This document shows positions 7,423-13,065 of a stretch of DNA of 13,065 bases, in pieces (positions within the stretch are counted from its first letter, which is position 1; each line of letters starts with the position of its first letter). The notes beneath the pieces were generated by a model that was not told the DNA's origin, searched no databases, and saw only the letters and a program-made list of their open reading frames with translations. Where the stretch lies: positions 1-13,065 of the forward strand of contig DOOI01000021.1 of NCBI GenBank assembly GCA_003512825.1. The letters run 5' to 3'. Origin of the DNA: Paracoccaceae bacterium (GTDB lineage Bacteria; Pseudomonadota; Alphaproteobacteria; Rhodobacterales; Rhodobacteraceae). The position numbers and the translations under genes were made by a program.

Positions 7423-7453
7423 CGCGATGCTCCCCTTCACAAGGTGGATCGCG
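7423..7453 (+). promoter_or_regulatory. Leader hairpin enclosing the glycosyltransferase ribosome site
   Basis: CGCGAT (7423-7428) pairs with ATCGCG (7448-7453). Inside, CCCCTT (7432-7437) pairs with AAGG-T-GG (7441-7447, one bulged T) around a CAC loop. The AAGGTGG Shine-Dalgarno is wholly inside the stem and the ATG follows two bases later. It forms only if transcription starts before 7423, which is not known. Confidence 0.4.
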
Positions 7454-7455
7454 AG

Positions 7456-9375
7456 ATGGCAAAAGACTTTTCCTCAAACCGAAACTTTCCGACTCCCGGC
7501 CCTCGTAATGGCGGCACGGCTTCCGATCTTGCGGCCTTTCTCGCAAATCAAGGCCTACTCGATAAGGGCGTCGCACTTGCCCTCCGGGCCACTAGTCGTC
7601 GTAGCGCAGCGACGCTCTGCGAAATCATTCGGGCAACCGGACTGGTCGCCCCCACGACATTGATCGAAGCAGATGCTGAATATCGCGGCCTGCCGCGCGC
7701 CGATCTATGCCAAATCCCCGCGCCACAATCCCTTGCCATACTATGTGACGCAAGTGTTTGGCTGCGTCATTGCGCTGTCCCTTGGTGCGATGCATCAGGA
7801 AAATTGCACATCGCCATGCGGAACCCGGACAGTCTTGAAGCTCTTCTTGGGGTGCTGCCGCCGAACTTCTCCACGGCTCAGCCCGCCCTCGCCCTCGAAG
7901 AAGAGATCCAAGAGGCATTGGCGGCCATTTTCCATGACATACTGCGCGATCGCGCCTCAGCCCGCGTACCCGAAAAAGAAAGCTGTCGGACATGGGGCCG
8001 TCGCCCCAAACGCCGCGCAGTTTTGCTTACCCTTTTTGGCACCGCCTTTCTCAGCACGCTTGTTTTTTGGCCCACAATCGTTCTGTCTGCTTTGGTTCTC
8101 TGGGCCATTTTCGCTATGATCCTTTCTGCCTTGCAAAAAGTTTCAGCGCTCTTTGCCCATCTGACCCGGCCGCTGGCACCGCCCCGCCCACTCCCAGTAC
8201 TTTTCAAAAAGCCTAAGATCTCGGTCTTGGTGCCGCTCTTTCGGGAGCAGGAAGTCGCACAGGTGTTGGTTCGACGTCTCGAACGCTTGACCTATCCAAA
8301 GCACCTTTTGGATGTGATCCTTGTGTTGGAAGAGACAGACATTGTTACGCAAAACGCGCTCGAAAGTGCGGAACTGCCACCTTGGATGCGAAAGATCATC
8401 GTTCCCGATGGCCAGCCGCGCACCAAACCACGCGCCATGAATTATGCATTGGATTTTTGCCGCGGCGATATCATTGGAATTTGGGATGCCGAAGATGCCC
8501 CTGAGCCACAGCAACTTGATGTTGTGGCAGAAACATTTCGGTGCGCGCCCCCGGACACCGTCTGCCTGCAAGGCATTCTCGACTTTTACAACCCGAAACA
8601 AAACTGGCTCGCCCGCTGCTTCACGATCGAATACGCCACGTGGTTTCGCACAATCCTACCCGGCCTTACACGGCTCGGCTTTGCGATTCCTCTGGGCGGC
8701 ACGACACTCTTTTTCCGTCGAGAAGCGCTTGAAGTCTTAGGCGGATGGGACGCCCATAACGTCACCGAAGACGCGGATCTCGGCTTCCGTCTCGCGCGCC
8801 ATGGCTACAACACTGAAATGATCCCAGTGGCCACAGACGAAGAAGCGAATTGCCATACATGGCCTTGGATCAAACAGCGGTCCCGCTGGCTCAAAGGCTA
8901 TATGGTCACCTATATTGTTGCGATGCGTGATCCCATCGAGCTTTGGTCTCAGCTTGGGGCTTGGAAGTTTCTGGGCCTCCAAGCCCACTTCATTACGTCC
9001 CTCTCCCAATTTCTCTTGGCGCCCTTGCTTTGGTCGTTTTGGCTGATCATGCTAGGGTACGCGCACCCCCTTGAAAGCGTTGTTCCCAGAGAATGGTTGA
9101 TGACTATGGGGATTCTCTTTCTGGGTTTTGAGTGCATCACTGTTGGCGCAGGCGCGGTGTCCGTCTCAGGTCCAAAGCATCGCCACCTTTTGCCTTGGGT
9201 GCCGACGCTGCATCTCTACTTTCCCCTTGCAACCATCGCCGCCTACAAGGCGCTCTGGGAGTTGGTGTTCTCGCCATTCTATTGGGACAAAACCACGCAT
9301 GGCCTTTCGCTCTCAAAAACGGCCTCGCAATCCTCCCCGCAAGGGCCGTCACTCAACGCTCTTCAAGACACCTGA
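7456..9375 (+). CDS. Processive family-2 glycosyltransferase with GspE-N-like N-terminal domain
   Basis: This is probably an inner-membrane polysaccharide synthase that polymerises and exports a sugar chain from a nucleotide-sugar donor. The 639-residue protein has: an N-terminal domain (about 24-170) resembling the N-terminal domain of type II secretion ATPases (GspE/MshE), with LCEIIRATGLVAPTTL, EYRGLP and LHIAMRNPDSLEALL; two membrane helices (about 186-225); a GT2 domain from 253 with KISVLVPLFRE, KPRAMNYAL (324-332), WDAED (343-347), the TED motif (437-439) and QRSRW (474-478); and further helices near 505-533, 546-565 and 585-605. The D/DxD/TED/QxxRW set marks processive enzymes of the cellulose synthase type. 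Product unknown. The ATG at 7456 has AAGGTGG eight bases upstream; the GTG at 7444 is an alternative. Its 3' end overlaps the convergent regulator gene by 27 bases. Confidence 0.9.
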   Translation: MAKDFSSNRNFPTPGPRNGGTASDLAAFLANQGLLDKGVALALRATSRRSAATLCEIIRATGLVAPTTLIEADAEYRGLPRADLCQIPAPQSLAILCDASVWLRHCAVPWCDASGKLHIAMRNPDSLEALLGVLPPNFSTAQPALALEEEIQEALAAIFHDILRDRASARVPEKESCRTWGRRPKRRAVLLTLFGTAFLSTLVFWPTIVLSALVLWAIFAMILSALQKVSALFAHLTRPLAPPRPLPVLFKKPKISVLVPLFREQEVAQVLVRRLERLTYPKHLLDVILVLEETDIVTQNALESAELPPWMRKIIVPDGQPRTKPRAMNYALDFCRGDIIGIWDAEDAPEPQQLDVVAETFRCAPPDTVCLQGILDFYNPKQNWLARCFTIEYATWFRTILPGLTRLGFAIPLGGTTLFFRREALEVLGGWDAHNVTEDADLGFRLARHGYNTEMIPVATDEEANCHTWPWIKQRSRWLKGYMVTYIVAMRDPIELWSQLGAWKFLGLQAHFITSLSQFLLAPLLWSFWLIMLGYAHPLESVVPREWLMTMGILFLGFECITVGAGAVSVSGPKHRHLLPWVPTLHLYFPLATIAAYKALWELVFSPFYWDKTTHGLSLSKTASQSSPQGPSLNALQDT

Positions 9376-10002
9376 ATCAAGCTTCAATCGCGTAACAAAT
9401 GCTTTTGAAATGTGCGACTTGAGCGCTTGATAGGCGGCCTCTTCATCGCGCCGCTCAATTGCCGAGACGATGGCCGAATGTTCATTGAGAGCATCGTCAC
9501 CCCGACCTTCAGCCGCCAACGAAGTCGTCGCCATCAAGGCCATTGAGCGATGCACCAAGTCAAGCTGTTGCACCAAATATCGATTATGCGAGGCCAGATG
9601 AATTTGCTTGTGAAATCTCCGGTTCGCCCGGCTGAGTGCCTTTGGGCTGGCGATCAGGGCGCGATCAGCATCGACCATTTCCCGCAGCACCCGCATTTCT
9701 TCTGGCGTTGCATGCCGCGCTGCCAACCGCGCCGCCAAGCCCTCTAGCTCTGAGCGCACGGCGTAAAGCTCCGACAATTGGTTATGGTCCAGCGACGCGA
9801 CGATCAGGCTGCGCCCGTCTCTCGCCAAAAGACTTTGTGTCTCCAGTCGCTGGAGAGCTTCTCGCACCGGCGTGCGCGAAACGCCAAAGCGGTCGGCCAA
9901 CTCACTCTCGACCAAACGATCGCCAGGCCGATAGATCCCGCTATCGATTGCCTCCAAGATTAGCGAATAAGCGTCTTTTTGGCTCGATTTTGGATCTGCC
10001 AT
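9349..10002 (-). CDS. GntR-family transcriptional regulator, FadR/FCD type
   Basis: The 217-residue protein has an N-terminal winged helix-turn-helix (about 9-70) with GDRLVESELADRFGVSRTP and VREALQRLE, followed by an all-helical FCD effector domain (about 76-205). In FCD regulators a carboxylate ligand binds near a metal; candidate metal residues here are in NRRFHKQIH (127-135), His175 in NEHSAIVSAIERRD, and His197 in KSHI. The ligand cannot be read from sequence. The ATG has GGGGAAG upstream. It diverges from the HAD phosphatase gene across 98 bases, which is the likely place for its operator, though no clear operator palindrome beyond a small hairpin is visible. Its 3' end overlaps the glycosyltransferase 3' end, with no terminator seen. 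Confidence 0.93.
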   Translation of the reverse strand: MADPKSSQKDAYSLILEAIDSGIYRPGDRLVESELADRFGVSRTPVREALQRLETQSLLARDGRSLIVASLDHNQLSELYAVRSELEGLAARLAARHATPEEMRVLREMVDADRALIASPKALSRANRRFHKQIHLASHNRYLVQQLDLVHRSMALMATTSLAAEGRGDDALNEHSAIVSAIERRDEEAAYQALKSHISKAFVTRLKLDSGVLKSVE

Positions 10003-10100
10003 TTTGTCTTCCCCTCTTTTTCCCCCGCCTTTTTAGAGGCGGAGTATCCCCCTGTCACGACACTGTTGCCGACACGCGGCTCCGGCGATAGACGTTTCTC

Positions 10101-10745
10101 ATGCCACGTGACAAATTCTCTCACATCACCACATGGGTCTTTGACCTCGACAATACCCTATACCCTCCCGCAATGCGCCTCTTCGATCAGATCGAAGTGC
10201 GGATGACGGATTACGTTATGCGAACCCTGAATGTCACCCAGCCGCAAGCAGATCACCTGCGCGGCCATTATTGGCGCCAGTACGGAACAACCCTCGCAGG
10301 CTTGATGCGCGAGCATGCGATTGATCCAACACCCTATCTCGAGGAAGTTCACGACATTGATTTTTCTGTACTTTCTCCTGACCAAGCGTTGCGAAGTGCG
10401 ATTCAATCTCTTCCCGGTCGCAAACTCATCTACACAAACGGCTCGGCCCCTTATGCCGAAAACGTAATCTCAGCCCGGGGCCTTTCTGGGGTATTTGATG
10501 CGATTTTCGGCGTAGAACATGCTGACTTTCTGCCCAAACCCGAGGTGCGCGCTTTCGAAATCGTCTTTGCAAAAGCGCGCCTCACGCCAGCGACTGCAGC
10601 GATGTTCGAAGATGATCCACGCAATCTTTCGGCCCCCCATTCACTTGGGATGCGAACAGTCCACGTGGCTGAGCACCCCGAGCCTGCACCGCATATTCAG
10701 TTTCATACCTCCGATCTGACCCGGTTCTTACAGCAGCTGGCATAG
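10101..10745 (+). CDS. HAD-superfamily pyrimidine 5'-nucleotidase-like phosphatase
   Basis: The 214-residue protein has the full HAD set: motif I DLDNTLY with nucleophile Asp15 and Asp17, motif II YTNGS (111-115), Lys146 in FLPKPE, and motif III FEDDPRNL (169-176). The helical cap after motif I and the TNGS and DDPRN forms match the pyrimidine 5'-nucleotidase group (yeast Sdt1 relatives), which remove phosphate from UMP or CMP or act as house-cleaning phosphatases on damaged nucleotides. The true substrate is not determined. The ATG at 10101 starts a sensible HAD N-terminus but lacks a clear Shine-Dalgarno. It diverges from the GntR gene, which may control it. Confidence 0.9.
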   Translation: MPRDKFSHITTWVFDLDNTLYPPAMRLFDQIEVRMTDYVMRTLNVTQPQADHLRGHYWRQYGTTLAGLMREHAIDPTPYLEEVHDIDFSVLSPDQALRSAIQSLPGRKLIYTNGSAPYAENVISARGLSGVFDAIFGVEHADFLPKPEVRAFEIVFAKARLTPATAAMFEDDPRNLSAPHSLGMRTVHVAEHPEPAPHIQFHTSDLTRFLQQLA

Positions 10746-10839
10746 CCGCTGCGTCAGGTCGCCGCGCTGCGACAAGATGAATCTAGCATTCCTCTTTTTG
10801 AATGTTACTTGCTGCCGCAGGTTTAAACTGGCGTATCTC

Positions 10840-11049
10840 ATGTCAATAATTCCCGCCGCGCAAGACGACGATCAAGCCGCCCGTACCAAAGCGACAAAGC
10901 TTGAGGGACGCATCTTGCTGGCTGTGCTCATAGGGCTCGTCTGTTGGGGCCTTTCAATCTTCACTTGGGGTGTTCCCGGTCTTTACATCCCAGCCCTCGC
11001 CCTGGTTCCGGTTATGTACGTCTTGCTGATTTTAATTAGCAGGGGATGA
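10840..11049 (+). CDS. Small two-helix membrane protein of unknown function
   Basis: The 69-residue protein has a charged N-terminus (DDDQAARTKATKLEGR) and two predicted membrane helices (about 25-43 and 47-66) joined by a short TWGVPG turn. I do not recognise a family; small proteins of this shape are common in Rhodobacteraceae. The in-frame ATG at 10777 would add 21 residues (ending KLAYL before this Met) and has no better ribosome site. I prefer 10840 because a possible promoter (TTGAAT at 10798-10803, TTTAAA at 10822-10827) would start transcripts close to this ATG. It may be co-transcribed with the FAD hydroxylase 58 bases downstream. Confidence 0.6.
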   Translation: MSIIPAAQDDDQAARTKATKLEGRILLAVLIGLVCWGLSIFTWGVPGLYIPALALVPVMYVLLILISRG

Positions 11050-11072
11050 CGGTTTGACGCTTGGACCTTTAC

Positions 11073-11103
11073 CCCTCCTCGCCCTAGTATTTGGGCAGGA
11101 GGG
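11073..11103 (+). promoter_or_regulatory. Hairpin burying the FAD hydroxylase ribosome binding site
   Basis: GCCC (11081-11084) pairs with GGGC (11093-11096) around an 8-base TAGTATTT loop. With one bulged C at 11080, CCCTCCT (11073-11079) pairs with AGGAGGG (11097-11103). This gives 11 base pairs, and the whole Shine-Dalgarno (GGAGG, 11098-11102, five bases before the ATG) is in the 3' arm. GGACC at 11063-11067 offers an alternative pairing with GGTCC at 11102-11106. No T-run follows, so it is a poor terminator; an SD-masking translational switch is the better reading. Confidence 0.6.
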
Positions 11104-11107
11104 TCCA

Positions 11108-12310
11108 ATGCTCACATTCGATCATGATATCTTGGTTTCCGGTGGCGGCGTCGCTGGCTTGGCTGCTGCCGCAGTTTTCGGAGCGGCAGGGTTTTCGGTG
11201 CTTTGCGTAGACCCAACCGCCCCAATTACCGAGCGCGATGCAGAAGGTTCAGATCTACGCACAACCGCTTTTTTGCAGCCTTCTCAAAGCCTTCTGGAAC
11301 AAGCTGGCATCTGGGCCCGTTTGAAGGATCATGCTGCCCCCTTGCAAGTCATGCGGATTGTCGACGCCGGCGGCGTTGTGGCCGAACCAAGGCTGGTGAA
11401 GAATTTTAACGCTGCGGATATCTCCGAAAAGCCTTTTGGATGGAATTTGCCCAACTGGCTGTTGCGGCGCGAACTACTCGCGCGGCTGACAGAACTACCG
11501 AATGTCGAGTTTCGCCCCGGTGTTGGGACGACGTCGCTTTTCACGCGGGCGTCTGAGGCGCGGGTGGGGCTTTCCGATGGGAGCCGTCCGCGCGTTCGGC
11601 TGGTGATTGCGGCAGATGGTCGAGCAAGCCCCATGCGAGAGGCCGCTGGAATCAACGTTAAAACAACACGTTACGGGCAGAAGGCCTTGGCTTTTGCCGT
11701 GTTACATCCCATCCCGCATGAGAATGTCTCAACCGAGATCCATCGGGCGGGCGGGCCGTTTACACTTGTGCCGCTGCCAGATTGGCAAGGGCTTCCGTCT
11801 TCGGCTGTGGTGTGGATGGAAACTGGCCCAGAGGCACTGCGCTTGGCAGAGCTGCCGTGCGATGCGTTTGAGGAAGCCTTAAACTACCGTTCGTGCCTCT
11901 TGTTTGGACCGCTCACACTGGTCTCACGGCGCACCGTCTGGCCGATTATCAGTCAGCAAGCTGAACGCATGTCTTCGGAGCGTTTGGCCTTGATGGCAGA
12001 GGCCGCGCATGTCGTCCCCCCCATTGGCGCGCAGGGGCTGAACATGAGCCTGATGGACCTTAAACTATTGGTAGACCTTGCAGTTTCTAATCCAACGGAG
12101 TTGGGGAGCCGGGGTATGCTCGACACCTATCACCGCAAGCGGCATGGAGAAGTAACCGCGCGGGTGACAGGGATTGACCTGCTCAATCGCGCGTCGATGG
12201 CCGCTTCGCAACCAATGCGTGACCTGCGCGCGAAGGGTTTGGATGCGATTTACTCTTTGGGCCCTGTGCGGAAAACCATGATGCAACTTGGGCTTGGCGC
12301 GCGGGGCTGA
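11108..12310 (+). CDS. UbiH/UbiF-family FAD-dependent hydroxylase
   Basis: This is a flavin monooxygenase of the ubiquinone ring-hydroxylase group (UbiH, UbiF, UbiL, Coq6); it probably adds a hydroxyl group to the quinone precursor using oxygen and NAD(P)H. The 400-residue length is typical. Motifs are the FAD-binding GGGVAG (12-17) with Asp35 closing the Rossmann fold, DLRTTAF (49-55), ADGRASPMRE (169-178), and AEAAHVVPPIGAQGLNMS (297-314). The last replaces the canonical GD of GDAAH by AE, a variant I recall in alphaproteobacterial relatives. Which ring carbon it hydroxylates cannot be told, so no symbol is given. The ATG at 11108 has GGAGG five bases upstream, inside a hairpin. It converges on the aminotransferase gene. 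Confidence 0.88.
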   Translation: MLTFDHDILVSGGGVAGLAAAAVFGAAGFSVLCVDPTAPITERDAEGSDLRTTAFLQPSQSLLEQAGIWARLKDHAAPLQVMRIVDAGGVVAEPRLVKNFNAADISEKPFGWNLPNWLLRRELLARLTELPNVEFRPGVGTTSLFTRASEARVGLSDGSRPRVRLVIAADGRASPMREAAGINVKTTRYGQKALAFAVLHPIPHENVSTEIHRAGGPFTLVPLPDWQGLPSSAVVWMETGPEALRLAELPCDAFEEALNYRSCLLFGPLTLVSRRTVWPIISQQAERMSSERLALMAEAAHVVPPIGAQGLNMSLMDLKLLVDLAVSNPTELGSRGMLDTYHRKRHGEVTARVTGIDLLNRASMAASQPMRDLRAKGLDAIYSLGPVRKTMMQLGLGARG

Positions 12311-12320
12311 CCCCGCGCCC

Positions 12321-12363
12321 AAATTCCTTGCAAGGAATTTGCAAGGCTCTTGCAAGAGCCTTG
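12321..12363. repeat. Two tandem perfect palindromes between convergent genes
   Basis: Positions 12321-12340 are a perfect 20-bp palindrome (AAATTCCTTG and its complement) and 12342-12363 a perfect 22-bp palindrome (CAAGGCTCTTG and its complement), one base apart. Both centre on CTTGCAAG, and TTGCAAG recurs three times at 11-base steps (12328, 12339, 12350). They fill most of the 54 bases between two convergent stop codons. A bidirectional transcription stop is the simplest role, but there is no long U-tract. Confidence 0.8.
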
Positions 12364-12364
12364 G

Positions 12365-13065
12365 TCAGAGCACTTTATCAACTACAGTTTGTAGGCGAGA
12401 GAGGGTGGCATCTACATCATAGAGCTTGTCCAAGCCGAAAAGGCCCAAACGGAAGGTGCGAAAGCCTTCGGGTTCGTCGCATTGAAGCGGCACCCCCGCA
12501 GCGATTTGCATGCCCTCGTTAAGAAATTTCTTACCGTTCTGAACCTCTGGATCGCTGGTATAGCTGACCACAACACCCGGTGCGCCAAAGCCCTCGGCTG
12601 CGACCGATTGAATGCCCTTCGCCTTGAGCATCTGGCGCACACCATTGCCCAAAGCCCATTGAGATTCTTTCAGCTTTTCAAAGCCATAGTCCTTTGTTTC
12701 CAGCATTGTGTCGCGGAACGCGCGCAGGGCGTCTGTGGGCATCGTGGCATGGTAAGCATGACCGCCATCCTCATAGGCTTTCATCATCGCGCGCCATTTC
12801 TTCAGATCGACCGCGAAGCTGTCGGAACTGGTTTTTTCCAACCGCTCCAGTGCCTTATCCGACATCATCACCAGACCTGCCGACGGCGAGGCCGACCAGC
12901 CTTTTTGTGGTGCGGAAATTAACACATCGACGCCTGTGGCCTTCATATCGACCCAAGCGCACCCCGAGGCGATACAGTCGAGCACCATCAGCGCGCCCAC
13001 CTCATGGGCGGCGGCCGAGAGCGCCGATATATAGTCGTCAGGCAAGATCATTCCCGCCGATGTCT
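12365..13065 (-). CDS. Class-V aminotransferase, C-terminal part (alanine/serine-glyoxylate type)
   Basis: The frame is open to the window edge, so about 232 codons of the 3' part are seen and the N-terminus lies outside; the ATG at 13051 is internal. The visible part starts with TSAGMILPDDY, corresponding to the ETSTG segment of the family. It continues with LDCIASGCAWVDM, which holds the Asp that contacts the pyridine nitrogen of PLP, and SAPQKGWSASPSAGLVMMS, with the Schiff-base lysine at codon 12902-12904. The C-terminal domain runs to FRLGLFG and the stop at 12365. These features fit fold-type I class-V enzymes such as alanine-glyoxylate and serine-pyruvate aminotransferase; the exact substrate pair is not resolvable. 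Confidence 0.9.
   Translation of the reverse strand, partial: TSAGMILPDDYISALSAAAHEVGALMVLDCIASGCAWVDMKATGVDVLISAPQKGWSASPSAGLVMMSDKALERLEKTSSDSFAVDLKKWRAMMKAYEDGGHAYHATMPTDALRAFRDTMLETKDYGFEKLKESQWALGNGVRQMLKAKGIQSVAAEGFGAPGVVVSYTSDPEVQNGKKFLNEGMQIAAGVPLQCDEPEGFRTFRLGLFGLDKLYDVDATLSRLQTVVDKVL

Noticed and set aside
7427..7663. Alternative frame starting ATG at 7427 before the glycosyltransferase
   Set aside because: It ends inside the glycosyltransferase coding region, has no motifs and no ribosome site; it is a frame shadow.

Overview
The window looks like a core-chromosome stretch of an alphaproteobacterium of the family Rhodobacteraceae (Roseobacter or Paracoccus side). This is judged from protein content: an aa3 oxidase subunit I numbered one residue off the Paracoccus enzyme, a c550/c2-type cytochrome c beside it, a four-helix membrane LytTR regulator, the lineage form of LipB, and CtrA-like and FNR-like DNA boxes. 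There are no insertion sequences, phage genes, integrases or CRISPR repeats, and no stretch over 300 bases lacks a gene. I see no undescribed multi-gene system; the most interesting material is regulatory DNA and RNA structure.

Layout. 1-743: tRNA-Leu(GAG) with its terminator and a DUF2306 membrane protein, both on the minus strand. 813-2301: a membrane LytTR regulator overlapping lipB by 8 bases. 2444-5442: a respiratory block of cytochrome c (cycA), cytochrome c oxidase subunit I (ctaD) and a DUF2244 membrane protein, with strong terminators after cycA and ctaD and a perfect FNR-type box before ctaD. 5502-7297: a GatB/YqeY-domain protein divergent from carA. 7389-9375: a processive family-2 glycosyltransferase with a type II secretion ATPase-like N-terminal domain, preceded by three TTAA elements at 11-base steps (CtrA pattern). 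9349-10002: a FadR-type GntR regulator on the minus strand, overlapping the glycosyltransferase 3' end. 10101-12310: a HAD pyrimidine 5'-nucleotidase-like protein, a 69-residue membrane protein and a UbiH-family FAD hydroxylase whose ribosome binding site is buried in a hairpin. 12311-13065: two tandem perfect palindromes, then the 3' part of a class-V aminotransferase on the minus strand that runs off the window.

How they fit together. Cytochrome c carries electrons from the bc1 complex to the aa3 oxidase, and the FNR-type box suggests oxygen-responsive control of ctaD. LipB starts lipoate attachment to 2-oxoacid dehydrogenases. CarA makes the ammonia for carbamoyl phosphate (arginine and pyrimidines). 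The FAD hydroxylase probably acts in ubiquinone synthesis, which feeds the same respiratory chain. The glycosyltransferase is predicted to make and export a polysaccharide, possibly under CtrA at the promoter and c-di-GMP at its N-terminal domain. All functions are inferred from motifs read by eye; no database search was run.
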